Assembly (NCBI GenBank): GCA_966211245.1 | Contig: CBIHND010000003.1 | Coordinates: 62,001 to 126,000, forward strand | Origin: Fluviicola sp966211245 | GTDB lineage: Bacteria; Bacteroidota; Bacteroidia; Flavobacteriales_D; Crocinitomicaceae | Reading direction: 5' to 3' | DNA: 64,000 nt | Shown: positions 43,897 to 53,276 of the stretch, piece after piece | Position numbering within the stretch: the stretch's first letter is position 1 | Layout of the letters: each line of letters opens with the position of its first letter | Translations under genes and position numbers: made by a program | The notes under the pieces: generated by a model | What the model was told of the DNA's origin: nothing | The model's database searches: none | What the model saw: only the letters and a program-made list of their open reading frames with translations

Positions 43897-44565
43897 ATGA
43901 AACTGATTTTTACTGTATTTGGAATGTGCTGTGGGTTAATGCTTAACGCCCAACAAACAACTTCGTTGAAGGTTTTGGTGCTTGATCCGGAGGGAAAACC
44001 TTACGAAGGAGATAAAATCCTGTTTGTGGGACAAAGCAAACACGACACCCATAGTGGAGTAACTGATGCTACGGGTAAGTTTACGATCAATTTACCAACC
44101 GGACAGGTATACGATATCCGGATCAAAAGCATTGGTGAGGAAATGGAGTACAATGAGCTGGAAATCCCGACTCTGAATGAAGGAGAATCTTTCGAAGATG
44201 CGGTACTCACCATTACCTACGAAGCAATTACCAATTACACGTTCAGCAGTCTTCAATTTGATACCGGAAAGTCTTCTCTAAAGCCGGAAAGTTATCCCAT
44301 GCTTTCAAATTTGGTGGAGATCATGATACTGAAACCAAAGATGAAAATTGCTGTGTGCGGATTTACGGATAGTGATGGCGATGCTGCTGCAAATAAGATC
44401 TTGTCGCAAAAACGCGCTGACGCCGTAAGAGCTTACCTGGCCTCGAAAGGAATAGACGCAAGCCGAATCATTGCTATTGGTTATGGTGAAGAAAAACCTG
44501 TAGCAGATAACAGTACAGAGGAAGGAAAAGCAAAAAACAGACGGACGGAAATAAAGGTACTGTAA
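43897..44565 (+). CDS. OmpA-family peptidoglycan-associated protein
   Basis: 222 residues from the Met at 43897, which begins a signal peptide (KLIFTVFGMCCGLMLNAQ). An N-terminal carboxypeptidase regulatory-like/Ig domain (~22-105, LKVLVLDPEGKPYEGDKI, SGVTDATGKFTINLPTG) precedes an OmpA C-terminal domain (~118-222: LQFDTGKSSLKPESYPMLSNL, VCGFTDSDGDAAANKILSQKRADAV, IAIGYGEEKPVADN, NRRTEIKVL), which binds diaminopimelate in peptidoglycan. No outer-membrane barrel is present, so it is a soluble periplasmic or lipid-independent anchor. The frame is open from 43852 but the signal favours 43897. Confidence 0.92.
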   Translation: MKLIFTVFGMCCGLMLNAQQTTSLKVLVLDPEGKPYEGDKILFVGQSKHDTHSGVTDATGKFTINLPTGQVYDIRIKSIGEEMEYNELEIPTLNEGESFEDAVLTITYEAITNYTFSSLQFDTGKSSLKPESYPMLSNLVEIMILKPKMKIAVCGFTDSDGDAAANKILSQKRADAVRAYLASKGIDASRIIAIGYGEEKPVADNSTEEGKAKNRRTEIKVL

Positions 44566-44597
44566 GTCCGAGATGCATCGCGGACTTACATTTATCC

Positions 44598-44605
44598 TAT
44601 CTTTA
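44598..44605 (+). promoter_or_regulatory. -7 box abutting the lipoprotein start at 44610 (leaderless)
   Basis: TATCTTTA, then aagc, then ATG at 44610. Confidence 0.5.
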
Positions 44606-44609
44606 AAGC

Positions 44610-44996
44610 ATGAAAAAAAGTCTCACCTTCTTCATCCTGTTTTTAGGCCTCGCTTTAAGTTTGACTTCATGTGGATCTGCAGATAAAGCACAAAAGACCA
44701 GTGATCAATTCTTCCATTTGATCATCAAACACAAGTATTCGGAAGCAGCCAAAATGATCAATACCGTTGGGGCAACAAATGCTCAGATGGAAACGGCTTT
44801 GGAACAGATCGCGGATCATCCGACGTTCGGGAAACTGAAATCTGCGGAAAAAGGAATGGGGTTCAATACCCAAATCAATAACGGGATTACTTCGGTTACC
44901 CTGAATTACAATCTCACTTATGAAAAATCCGAAGAAAGCATGGAAGTTGTACTTGTTGATCGCGGTTCCGGATTTAAGATTGAGTCGGTTCAATAG
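44610..44996 (+). CDS. Small lipoprotein, DUF4878/DUF3887-like
   Basis: 128 residues with a lipoprotein signal (lipid Cys at 21 in LSLTSC). The mature part has a helix (AQKTSDQFFHLIIKHKYSEAAKMI) and a beta sheet (GITSVTLNYNLTYEKSEESMEVVLVDRGSGFKIESV), the cystatin/NTF2-like layout of DUF4878 and DUF3887 lipoproteins; the match is by layout and moderate. Function unknown; envelope location. Preceded by the OmpA-type gene 44 bases upstream, but with its own -7 box next to the ATG. Confidence 0.8.
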   Translation: MKKSLTFFILFLGLALSLTSCGSADKAQKTSDQFFHLIIKHKYSEAAKMINTVGATNAQMETALEQIADHPTFGKLKSAEKGMGFNTQINNGITSVTLNYNLTYEKSEESMEVVLVDRGSGFKIESVQ

Positions 44997-45073
44997 TTAC
45001 GATTACAAGTTTCTCATCCAAATGAACTGATTCAAAAGGGATTTTGTGTGTTTATTTGTAACAAAACAGACTC

Positions 45074-47788
45074 ATGAGAACGCTCCTTTTCCTGATGTTA
45101 TTCACATCAACTGTGGCAATTGCACAATCTTCCGATACACTTAATGGTTACTCATCGAAGATTGCAGGAGAGGAGATCACGTACTTTTCACCTTACCATA
45201 GGTTTGCTAAAACTGCTCTGTTGACCCGCTGTAACGGAACTTCAACAATCAGTTGGAATGCCCAGGTTTCTTCTAAAAAGAAGAAAACTGTGACCTATGA
45301 ATTTCTGATTGGGCATTCCACCGGAACAAGTTCTGGGATTCGTCATTTCGATGCAAAACTGAATGGGGTTCATGTCTTTACGGTAACAACTTATCCACGG
45401 GTAGCGGAGACACAGGACATTGGTATTGAAAGCGTTAAGAAAGTAAAAACGGATTTTGTTCACCTCGCTCATGATGTGAATGGCGATGAATTCGGGAAGT
45501 TGTACGTGACGATTCCGGCGAAATGGCTGAAGGAAAAGCAGGTTTTTGAAATCACGGGGAGAAACGAAGAAAGTCGCGACTGGTTCATGATTTTCCAGTT
45601 TCAGAAAGGATTTAAAGTGGAAGCAGAATCAACGCAGTTGGTAACCCGTGAAGAAAATAAACGGCAATTGAACGTGTACCTCGATCAACCATACGCAATC
45701 AGTAAAAAAATCACCGTTCATTCATCACAGTTTGATACGACTATATTGGTTAAACCAGGTTACAACAAATTAAGTCTTCCGGTATATTCTCCCTCGTTTG
45801 TTGGTACGGACGCATTGACATTCACACTCGAATCCGGTGAGCAGATTTCAGCGCAAGTAGCTCTTGAACCAGTAAAATCTTATCGTTTTTGCATCATTCA
45901 CCATTCGCATAACGACATCGGTTATTCGCATTTGCAAACTGAAGTAGCCCGAATTCAAACGGAAAACATTCGTACGGCAATGCGTTGGATATCCGATAGC
46001 AAGTGGAGAACAGCCAGGTATTTACACATGCCGGTTTGGCATATTGAATCGTTGTGGGCAGTAGAAAATTTCATGAACGAAGCTTCCGAATTGGAACGAA
46101 ACATGTTCGTGAATTACGTGAAGAGTGGGATGATCGTGCTTTCCGCGAATTATGCCAACGTGCTTACCGGACTTTCCAGTTCCGAGGAATTGAACTGGAT
46201 GGTGGAATACGCGAAACGATTGGAAAAGGAATACGGATTCGAGATTCAAAATGCAATGATTACCGACATTCCTGGTGTTTCATGGTCGGCGCTGAATGCC
46301 TATGTCAGAAATGAAATCCCTTATTTGGCATTGGGACCAAATTATGTGGAGAACCAAGCGGATAAGGGTGATCGCGTTGGTGGAATTATTCGTGAACAAG
46401 GCGATCGTGCATTTTACTGGAAGCCGAATCCGCAATCGGATAAAAAATTATTGGTATGGACGGCTGGAAAAGGATACTCGTACTTCCACAATATTCTTGA
46501 CGATGTAAAAGAAGAAGGCTGGGAGCAACGTATTTCCGATTATTGTCTGGAATTGGACAACGAAAAGTATCCGTATGATATGGTGCAATTGCGTTATACC
46601 AAAAAAGCGGATAACGGTCCGGTAGATACGAACCTATGTACGTTCATTGATGAATGGAACAGCCGCTACAGCTCACCGAAGTTGGAACTGAGTTCTGTGA
46701 ATGAATTGTTCAGCGAGTTCGAGAAACAGTATGGTTCTACACTTCCTGTTGAAACAGGTGAAATGTCACCGTACTGGGAAGATGGAGCTTATTCAACTGC
46801 CACTGAAGAAATAGCGAATCGCATGTTGTCGCTTCAAACGGTAACACTCGAAAAAGCGGCAAAAGAAAAAGGATTGTTCCCGAAATACGAGAAAGAATTT
46901 CAGGCATTGCACCGCAACATCATCTTGTTTCACGAACACACCTGGGGATCGTGGTGCAGCATTTCGGATCCGGAAATTTCCTTTACTACTGAGCAGTGGC
47001 GGATTAAAAAGTCATTCCTGGACTCCGCTCAGGCACAATACGATCGCTTGTCAGCCGCACTTCAGATCCCGTTTGATTTCGCAGCGAAGAAGGGAAAACT
47101 TCCGATCACCGACTTTACGGTAAACTCAAGAACAGGTGGGCTTTCTTCCGTTATTGTGGATGGAAAAAATATCGTCGGAAGTTCCACGGGACATTCTCTA
47201 TTTGAGCCGGTTTACGTACTCGGAATTTCGTCACCGGAGACCTCGGTTCCCAATGGGATCATCATCAGCAATGAACGGGAAACGCAATTCGCCAAAACAG
47301 TCGAAGTTCATACAACAATGGCCTGTATGCCGGATATTGCGATCTTCTACTTCCTGGATAAAAGAAACAACCAATTAATGGTCTCTTACCGGATCGATAA
47401 GCACATTGAGAAAAACAAAGAATCCATGCACATTGCGCTGCCGTTCAATGCGAACACAACGGATATTCTTTACGGTTCTACGGAAACACCAATTTCCCTG
47501 AAAACGGCGCAGCTTCCTGGATCAAATCGTGAGTTCATCTGCACGGAAGAACGCATTACGTTGCAAACAGACGGACCGAAGATTACAATCGAATCGCCGA
47601 TGGTCAACCTGTTTGAAGTCGGAGGAATAATAGATGAGACGAAAGTCAACGGATCTAAAGTCTGGAAGCGGGAACAAGGGTCACTGAACGATTTATACCT
47701 CTACGTTTTCAATAACTACTGGCACACCAATTACAAAGCGTATCAGGAAGGCCAGATCGGATTTATGATGAGCGTGACGTTTGAGTGA
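45074..47788 (+). CDS. Secreted GH38-like glycoside hydrolase (alpha-mannosidase family)
   Basis: 904 residues with a signal peptide (1-~18, FLMLFTSTVAIAQ). After a ~270-residue N-terminal beta region comes the GH38 core: HHSHNDIGYSHLQTEV with the zinc-binding His and Asp, MPVWHIESLWAVENFM, the likely nucleophile region MITDIPGVSWSALN, then FHEHTWGSWCS before the helical middle domain, and C-terminal beta domains. GH38 enzymes release alpha-mannose with retention, using zinc. The HND form and the DIPGVSW site differ from the textbook lysosomal sequence, so substrate specificity is open. It stands alone, with no SusCD pair or other glycosidase nearby. Periplasmic or secreted. Confidence 0.85.
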   Translation: MRTLLFLMLFTSTVAIAQSSDTLNGYSSKIAGEEITYFSPYHRFAKTALLTRCNGTSTISWNAQVSSKKKKTVTYEFLIGHSTGTSSGIRHFDAKLNGVHVFTVTTYPRVAETQDIGIESVKKVKTDFVHLAHDVNGDEFGKLYVTIPAKWLKEKQVFEITGRNEESRDWFMIFQFQKGFKVEAESTQLVTREENKRQLNVYLDQPYAISKKITVHSSQFDTTILVKPGYNKLSLPVYSPSFVGTDALTFTLESGEQISAQVALEPVKSYRFCIIHHSHNDIGYSHLQTEVARIQTENIRTAMRWISDSKWRTARYLHMPVWHIESLWAVENFMNEASELERNMFVNYVKSGMIVLSANYANVLTGLSSSEELNWMVEYAKRLEKEYGFEIQNAMITDIPGVSWSALNAYVRNEIPYLALGPNYVENQADKGDRVGGIIREQGDRAFYWKPNPQSDKKLLVWTAGKGYSYFHNILDDVKEEGWEQRISDYCLELDNEKYPYDMVQLRYTKKADNGPVDTNLCTFIDEWNSRYSSPKLELSSVNELFSEFEKQYGSTLPVETGEMSPYWEDGAYSTATEEIANRMLSLQTVTLEKAAKEKGLFPKYEKEFQALHRNIILFHEHTWGSWCSISDPEISFTTEQWRIKKSFLDSAQAQYDRLSAALQIPFDFAAKKGKLPITDFTVNSRTGGLSSVIVDGKNIVGSSTGHSLFEPVYVLGISSPETSVPNGIIISNERETQFAKTVEVHTTMACMPDIAIFYFLDKRNNQLMVSYRIDKHIEKNKESMHIALPFNANTTDILYGSTETPISLKTAQLPGSNREFICTEERITLQTDGPKITIESPMVNLFEVGGIIDETKVNGSKVWKREQGSLNDLYLYVFNNYWHTNYKAYQEGQIGFMMSVTFE

Positions 47789-47793
47789 TTAAG

Positions 47794-48396
47794 TTATGGT
47801 GTTATCGGTTTCGGTTCAACATAAAAATGATAAGCAATGCCTAATCTGAAGCCCGTAACCCAATAGGTTTCCATAGGGTCATCCCATCCGTATGGTGTGT
47901 CGTTTATCGATACAAAGGGATAAAAACTCTCAATGAAAGCAGCGTGAATTCCGAATGATCTTCCAATGTTTTTGGTAAAACGCAGCCCCGTATCTATGCC
48001 GAAACCGGAAGCATACCCGAAAGACACCCCAAATAATCCCTTCAGCGAATGATTGGTCTGTTCTCTACCTAAGCAAAGTCGGAATCCTGCCTGATGGGCA
48101 AAGTAATTGTGATGTATTGTAATATACTCTGTTGAATTGTGGTTACTTCCAGTAATATCTTCTATGATATGGTTATTCCCATAGAATAACTCTCCGGACA
48201 CCCTTGAACCAAACCCCAAACCAAGGGCAATTCCGGATCCAGGATTTACGGTCTGCCTGTTCCATTCAGAGTTGTAGTGAATGATGGAAGCATTCAGTTC
48301 TACAAAACAATTATTTGGTTTTTCTTGAGCGCGGATATTTAGGTGCAAAAGAAGAATCAGTGAAAGAAAACCAGTGATTGAGGAAGGTGCGAGCAT
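47794..48396 (-). CDS. Predicted small outer-membrane beta-barrel-like protein
   Basis: 200 residues. A signal peptide (1-~23, ending LHLNIRAQ) is followed by alternating strands rich in Gly and aromatics: ALGLGFGSRVSGELFYG, EYITIHHNYFAHQAGFRLCLG, LKGLFGVSFGYASGFGIDTGLRF, YWVTGFRLGIAYHFYVE. This looks like an eight- to ten-strand outer-membrane barrel, by pattern only; no family recognised. It is convergent with the GH38-like gene (5-base gap) and has no other partner. Confidence 0.7.
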   Translation of the reverse strand: MLAPSSITGFLSLILLLHLNIRAQEKPNNCFVELNASIIHYNSEWNRQTVNPGSGIALGLGFGSRVSGELFYGNNHIIEDITGSNHNSTEYITIHHNYFAHQAGFRLCLGREQTNHSLKGLFGVSFGYASGFGIDTGLRFTKNIGRSFGIHAAFIESFYPFVSINDTPYGWDDPMETYWVTGFRLGIAYHFYVEPKPITP

Positions 48397-48444
48397 TGTT
48401 ATTTTAGTGTGATGATGTTCAGAAAGCGAAAAAGTTGGAAAGTA

Positions 48445-49083
48445 TCAAAACCCTAACACCTCATTAATCGTCAACGCTACCAAAATGGTATTGAACAGGA
48501 AGGAAAAGAGAGAATGAATAAGCGTTAAACGGCGCAAACCTTTGGTTTTAATGGTAACGTCCGAAACCTGGAAAGTCATTCCAATGGTGAAGGAATAGTA
48601 AGCGAAATCGATGTAATCCGGATGAACATCATCCGGGAAATCTAAACCGCGTGCGTGACGCACATACTTCTTGTTTTCATCGCCGTAATACAAATGCGCA
48701 TAGCGGAATACGAAAGATAAATGCAGAACGAACCATGCAAGTGCTATGGAAGCAATGAACAGGATTTCATGTCCCAGGGTAGCACCGTGAAGATCGGCCT
48801 CCTGCTTCACGAAGATCAATCCGATCAAAGCCGTTGAACAGACTAAAATAAGGATGGCAAACTGAAACCAAACACCGAGGTCTTCGTCCTTAGACCATTG
48901 CAAAATCTTCTTTGAATCAACGAGCATAAACGTGACTACGCTCTCAATGAGGTAAAGACCACCGAAGGTGACCCAACTCCACAACACACTTTCACTCACA
49001 GTTCGTCCAAGTGACGGGAGCAGAAAACCTACTCCCGCCGCCAGGATCACTATCAGGAAGATTTTATAACGAATGAAATGCAT
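48445..49083 (-). CDS. DUF1345 membrane protein
   Basis: 212 residues from the Met at 49083; the open frame reaches 49206 but overlaps the aquaporin gene. About five hydrophobic segments (IFLIVILAAGVGFLLP, WVTFGGLYLIESVVTFMLV, FAILILVCSTALIGLIFV, ILFIASIALAWFVLHLSFVFRYAHLYY, FSFLFNTILVALTINEV), and the family mark DYIDFAYYSFTIGMTFQVSDV of DUF1345. Function unknown; inner membrane. It lies 19 bases after the aqpZ stop on the same strand, so co-transcription with the aquaporin is likely. Confidence 0.87.
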   Translation of the reverse strand: MHFIRYKIFLIVILAAGVGFLLPSLGRTVSESVLWSWVTFGGLYLIESVVTFMLVDSKKILQWSKDEDLGVWFQFAILILVCSTALIGLIFVKQEADLHGATLGHEILFIASIALAWFVLHLSFVFRYAHLYYGDENKKYVRHARGLDFPDDVHPDYIDFAYYSFTIGMTFQVSDVTIKTKGLRRLTLIHSLFSFLFNTILVALTINEVLGF

Positions 49084-49102
49084 TGCGAAAACCCGAAGGT
49101 AA

Positions 49103-49786
49103 TTATATCTCGTTTTTCGCCAACATCTTGTAGACGGTTCCGGCCACAATTGCACCGGCAATCGGAGCAACGATGAACAACCACAACTGAGACAAAGCCC
49201 AGTCACCGGCGAAAATTGCCTGACTAATGCTTCGTGCAGGGTTCACTGAAGTATTCGTAACCGGAATACTGATCAGGTGAATCAACGTTAATGCCAATCC
49301 GATAGCCAATCCGGCAAATCCTTTCGGTGCGCGGTCATCAGTGGCTCCCAGAATGATGATCAGGAACATGAATGTCATTACGAACTCGGTTACCAGCGCA
49401 GCCATCATGTCGTAACCACCGGGAGAATGTTTTCCGTAACCGTTGGCTGCAAAATCACCAATCTTGGATCCGTTACCGGTAACGATGAGGTACAAAACGC
49501 CGGCAGCTGCAATTGCTCCCAGAATCTGTGACGCGATGTATGGAACAATATCTTTGTTATCTATTCGTCCACCGGCCCAAAGACCAAGTGTAACCGCAGG
49601 ATTCAAATGCGCACCGGAAATGTGCCCCAGGGAATAAGCAATGGTAACAACGGTTAAACCAAACGCAAGCGAAACGCCCACCAGACCAATTCCGACATCC
49701 GGAAAACCGGCTGCCAGAACAGCACTTCCACAACCACCCAGCACCAACCAGAAAGTGCCTAAAAATTCAGCAATATTCTTTTTCAT
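49103..49786 (-). CDS. aqpZ: Aquaporin Z-type water channel
   Basis: 227 residues from the Met at 49786 (MKKNIAEFLGTFWLV), the normal family start. Six membrane helices and both NPA boxes: residues 62-64 (SGAHLNPAVTLG) and 182-184 (NTSVNPARSIS), with the selectivity-filter Arg at 185. The absence of an Asp after the second NPA and the AqpZ-style opening point to a water channel, not a glycerol facilitator. Inner membrane. It leads a two-gene unit with the DUF1345 gene. Confidence 0.95.
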   Translation of the reverse strand: MKKNIAEFLGTFWLVLGGCGSAVLAAGFPDVGIGLVGVSLAFGLTVVTIAYSLGHISGAHLNPAVTLGLWAGGRIDNKDIVPYIASQILGAIAAAGVLYLIVTGNGSKIGDFAANGYGKHSPGGYDMMAALVTEFVMTFMFLIIILGATDDRAPKGFAGLAIGLALTLIHLISIPVTNTSVNPARSISQAIFAGDWALSQLWLFIVAPIAGAIVAGTVYKMLAKNEI

Positions 49787-50034
49787 CTCAACGTGTTTAA
49801 GTTTACATCCAAACAACCATCCGCTACCTCGCGAATGCTTTGTTCAATTGCATTAAACATAGTGAAAAAAATAACAGAATTGAGAGTTCGGATTGAACGT
49901 TACGAACTGAAAGGTGTTAGTTGCACATTCTTCTCTTTGTGGAATTTTTTCGAAAGAATTAACGAATAAATGAATTTGTTTACAGGCCCCTAAAAATAAG
50001 GGAAAAGCGAATCCGGAAAGCGACAAACAACAAA

Positions 50035-51411
50035 CTACAAGCTTTCCAGGTACGCCAGTAATTGAGCGCGTTGTGTTGCTGAGAGCGCTTTGAAGTTGTT
50101 TCTGCTAGTGCCTCCTTCTCCACCATGCCATAATATGGCCTCTTCAATGTTTCGAGCGCGCCCGTCGTGAAGCAGGTAGGTGTGGCTATTTACGGTCGAA
50201 ATCAATCCAAGTCCCCACAACGGTTGAGTTCGCCATTCCCGTCCTGTTGCCAGATGATCCGGAACGTTGTCTGCAAGATCATCGCCCATATCGTGGAGCA
50301 ATAAATCGGTGAAAGGAACAATTTTCTGCCCTTTCAATGCTGCAATGGAACCGCCGCTTCCTGTAGAGAAATTCATCTTGTGACAGGAAACACAACCAAT
50401 GCTTCGGAACAATTTTGCCCCTTCCTTGACGTCCGTATTCTTTACATTTCTGCGGTACGGAACTGCAAGTGTTCGGGCATACAGCATCACTGCCTGAAGG
50501 TTCTGTAAGGAGATCTCAGGTGTTCCGCCATTTGGCAAACCGATACACGATGTCTGGTTCGCTGTATGATTTTCGTTTCCGAAGTAATCCGAAGTAATTC
50601 CGATGTCTCCGTTAAAGGCACCTGCAACCTGATGCCCGATGGTAGGCACATTTGCTTTCCAACCGAAACGACCAATCATCAAACTTCCGGTAATCGCATC
50701 AATAGCATAATTCGCGCGACCTGAGATTCCATCACCGTCGGCATCCGTAGGATCTTCGTTGGCAAGAATTTGACTGTTCGGAATCAATTCCAGCAATCCC
50801 AAACCTATCATTTGCTGACCAACGCGCGGAGAAATCCCTGTTGTTCCCTGAAGACTTCCATAGTTCTGTCCGTTAACAGCATAAGTCGGGCGGCGCAAGC
50901 TATAAGGCGTACCGTCGTTATAGTAATCAACTTCTTCTACATAACTGATGTTCATGGAGCCTTCGGTTGTCGCTGCAAGAACACCGTAATCCTGCAATTG
51001 CCCGCCGTACATCTGATCCGGAGAATTATCATTCGTATTTCCAAGGCGAAATAGCAAACCGGCATTCGTACCCGGTGCTCCTCGTCCATCTTTGAAATGA
51101 CACGTTGCACAGGAATGTGCATTGAACAATGGTCCTAAACCGTCTCTCGCTTCCGTTGACGATGGAGCTTCAACCCAATTTTGGTTGAAAAACGAATTCC
51201 CGACAAAGAATTGAAGGCCCTCTTCGGTTGTAAGCCCATTCACCTGGTATGTAAACGCCGAAGTTGTCTGATCGTTGATACTGCAATCTCCACCCAACAT
51301 TACCAGATTTTCGTCTGTGGTAAGTTCGGAATCCGAAGAATTGTTGGTTGTTTTCTTACATGCAAGAACAACAATTCCAAGGGCAAAGAGCAGTATAAGA
51401 GCTTTTTTCAA
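50035..51411 (-). CDS. Di-haem oxidoreductase lipoprotein (DUF1111/DHOR)
   Basis: 458 residues with a lipoprotein signal (lipid Cys at 18 in GIVVLAC). Two c-type haem motifs: C101-AT-C104-H105 (SCATCHFKDGRG) and C340-VS-C343-H344 (GCVSCHKMNF). The LFNAHSCATCHFKDGRGAP and RVGQQMIGLGLLELIP stretches are those of the DUF1111 di-haem family, related to MauG/CcpA-type peroxidases. It follows the imelysin lipoprotein gene by 13 bases; this pair is a known Bacteroidota and proteobacterial combination tied to iron acquisition. Location: periplasmic face of a membrane. The redox reaction is not established. Confidence 0.93.
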   Translation of the reverse strand: MKKALILLFALGIVVLACKKTTNNSSDSELTTDENLVMLGGDCSINDQTTSAFTYQVNGLTTEEGLQFFVGNSFFNQNWVEAPSSTEARDGLGPLFNAHSCATCHFKDGRGAPGTNAGLLFRLGNTNDNSPDQMYGGQLQDYGVLAATTEGSMNISYVEEVDYYNDGTPYSLRRPTYAVNGQNYGSLQGTTGISPRVGQQMIGLGLLELIPNSQILANEDPTDADGDGISGRANYAIDAITGSLMIGRFGWKANVPTIGHQVAGAFNGDIGITSDYFGNENHTANQTSCIGLPNGGTPEISLQNLQAVMLYARTLAVPYRRNVKNTDVKEGAKLFRSIGCVSCHKMNFSTGSGGSIAALKGQKIVPFTDLLLHDMGDDLADNVPDHLATGREWRTQPLWGLGLISTVNSHTYLLHDGRARNIEEAILWHGGEGGTSRNNFKALSATQRAQLLAYLESL

Positions 51412-51423
51412 CGAAACGGGGAA

Positions 51424-52596
51424 TTAGAAGATGATATCAAACTCGCCTGCGATATCCACAAGCAATTCCGATTCTGCTTCCAAAGATACAACAACATCGT
51501 ATACCTTCGGACGTTCAGCCGGAAGCACAATTGCCTGATCAAAAGGTGTATACATTTGACCGATTAGGGACATTGTAGTTTGAAAGCGTGTGTCCATTTC
51601 ATCAGCTTCTTCCAGGTTCATCAAATGAGCCAATTCAGCAATGGAGTATCCCTGAACCGAATTTCCGTATGGCGAAGTATAGATTCCAAAGTACAGGTTC
51701 TGAATACCTTTTGCGTTCAGGTAGATGTCGCGGTGCGTGTTGTCCGAGAAACAGGAATGCTCATCTTCCTGATCTGAATTCTGGTAGGCAACATAGATTC
51801 GCTCTCCGGCCAATTCAAAACCTGAAAGTACCTTCATGGAATTAAACATTTTGCGTAACGCAAGTTTGTTATCCATTTCAACGAATGTGTGGTAGTAACT
51901 GTTCGGATCTGCAGGATCCCAATCGGTTCTTACCTGATCCAAAGCCTGAACCAGGATGTCTGCGCATGCGGCAAGGTATTGAGCTCTGCGCAATTCGTTA
52001 CTTGCGGTTCCGCCGCCAACGACGTAGTCAAGGTAAGATCGGTTTCCCGGTCCTGTTGAGCTCAAATCCTGACCCCACAGCAAGAATTCGATAGCATGGT
52101 ACCCGCAAGAAATATTTGTTTCTCCTCCGAATTCGTTCGCAGTAATGATCGTTGTCTCATCAATCACCGGATATTGAGCAACGTTGTTGATGATTCCGGC
52201 GGAAGCATTCCCCTGGACATAATCAACGTAGGCTTCGTCCATTGGCCATGCATTGATTAATCCTTCAGGTCCGTCTGCAGGGTTATCAATTGGTCCATCC
52301 ACGAAACGGAAAACTTCAGATTGCCCGTAAATTTCGCGCGCCGTCAACCAGGCTTGCTTCGCGTTGTCAAGGTTCTGCTGATTCGGTGTTGCGATGAAGA
52401 TATTGATTGCAGTTTGCAAACTCACTGCCGTATTGTACGAATCGGTATATACGGCAAAGGCCATATTTGCATACGTTTCTTTGATGTCCTGTTTTTGGGG
52501 GGCATAGAAATCGCCTCCGTTACCTACTGCGGGTTTTTTACAGGAAAACAATCCTAATCCAAGAATTGTAGCGTATGCTATGGTTGTGATTCTCAT
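51424..52596 (-). CDS. Imelysin-family iron-regulated lipoprotein (IrpA-like)
   Basis: 390 residues from the Met at 52596; lipid Cys at 19 (LGLGLFSC). The imelysin GxHxxE motif is G165-Y-H167-A-I-E170 in SCGYHAIEFLLWGQDL; other marks are AKQAWLTAREIYGQSEVFRF and FVDGPIDNPADGPEGLINAWPMDE, as in IrpA. Imelysins are mainly helical envelope proteins induced by low iron; despite the M75 name, protease activity is doubtful. It is first in the operon with the di-haem oxidoreductase, with a -7 box at 52621-52628. I see no clear Fur box. Confidence 0.93.
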   Translation of the reverse strand: MRITTIAYATILGLGLFSCKKPAVGNGGDFYAPQKQDIKETYANMAFAVYTDSYNTAVSLQTAINIFIATPNQQNLDNAKQAWLTAREIYGQSEVFRFVDGPIDNPADGPEGLINAWPMDEAYVDYVQGNASAGIINNVAQYPVIDETTIITANEFGGETNISCGYHAIEFLLWGQDLSSTGPGNRSYLDYVVGGGTASNELRRAQYLAACADILVQALDQVRTDWDPADPNSYYHTFVEMDNKLALRKMFNSMKVLSGFELAGERIYVAYQNSDQEDEHSCFSDNTHRDIYLNAKGIQNLYFGIYTSPYGNSVQGYSIAELAHLMNLEEADEMDTRFQTTMSLIGQMYTPFDQAIVLPAERPKVYDVVVSLEAESELLVDIAGEFDIIF

Positions 52597-52620
52597 AAGT
52601 CTGATTTTGGAAACAAAGCA

Positions 52621-52628
52621 CAAAGCTA
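52621..52628 (-). promoter_or_regulatory. -7 box of the imelysin/di-haem operon
   Basis: Minus strand TAGCTTTG, a full match, ending 24 bases before the ATG at 52596; a TTG lies 16 bases further upstream. Confidence 0.5.
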
Positions 52629-52771
52629 ATCCGATAAGGTTGGGCAACCAATACCGTGTTTTTGGTAATATACAATGTAGAGCTATTTTGCATGGTGCAC
52701 CTACATTGTTAAAAAGTTGATTACCAACTGCGTATTCCTTAACTTACTGTATGTAATAAACTGTTTGCGTC

Positions 52772-53194
52772 ATGAAAGCAATTGTAAGAATGAACAAATG
52801 GGCAAATGCCCACACGTCAATTGGTCTGGACGCGCTTCGTATTGGTTTAGGAATATTCTTGTTTTGGAAAGGGATGCAATTCGCCGGACAAACAAGAGAA
52901 CTGGTTGAGTTGATTGCTCCGAAAGACCCGGTTCCGGCAACACTAATTTTCGCCCATTACATCGCAATGTCGCATCTGGCTGGTGGTGTATTGGTTGCAA
53001 TAGGTTTGCTTACCCGACTTTCATTGGTATTTCAATTTCCTATCCTTGTTGGAGCCGTGATCATCAATTTTACCGGAACTATGGATATTCCGGCTCTTAC
53101 ACAGGCCATTGCAGCTTTAGCAGCTACCATGTTCTTCCTGATCGTGGGTTCAGGGAAACATTCTGTTGACTACACGCTGAAGATGAATGTTTAA
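52772..53194 (+). CDS. DoxX-family membrane protein
   Basis: 140 residues with four hydrophobic segments: LDALRIGLGIFLFWKGMQF, IAMSHLAGGVLVAIGLLTRL, QFPILVGAVIINF and AIAALAATMFFLIVG. The RIGLGIFLFWKG opening and the HLAGGVLVAIGLLTR loop are typical of DoxX. Members are inner-membrane proteins with varied or unknown roles, some as quinol-oxidase subunits and some in redox stress. It stands alone; TTTG lies four bases before the ATG but lacks the TA half of a -7 box. It ends in a convergent gap with a long palindrome. Confidence 0.88.
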   Translation: MKAIVRMNKWANAHTSIGLDALRIGLGIFLFWKGMQFAGQTRELVELIAPKDPVPATLIFAHYIAMSHLAGGVLVAIGLLTRLSLVFQFPILVGAVIINFTGTMDIPALTQAIAALAATMFFLIVGSGKHSVDYTLKMNV

Positions 53195-53210
53195 TGCGTT
53201 CCATAGTTTA

Positions 53211-53265
53211 AGGAGTTTAAAAGTTCAATGAAGTAATTTTGAACCATTTGAACTTTTAAACTCTT
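53211..53265. repeat. Long palindromic intergenic element between convergent genes
   Basis: An 18-bp arm (53211-53228, aggagtttaaaagttcaa) pairs at 17 of 18 positions with 53248-53265 (ttgaacttttaaactctt), loop of 19. The stem is almost free of G-C pairs and has no T-tail, so it is an atypical terminator. It shares its left arm with 27471-27500. Confidence 0.7.
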
Positions 53266-53276
53266 TGGACATTTTG

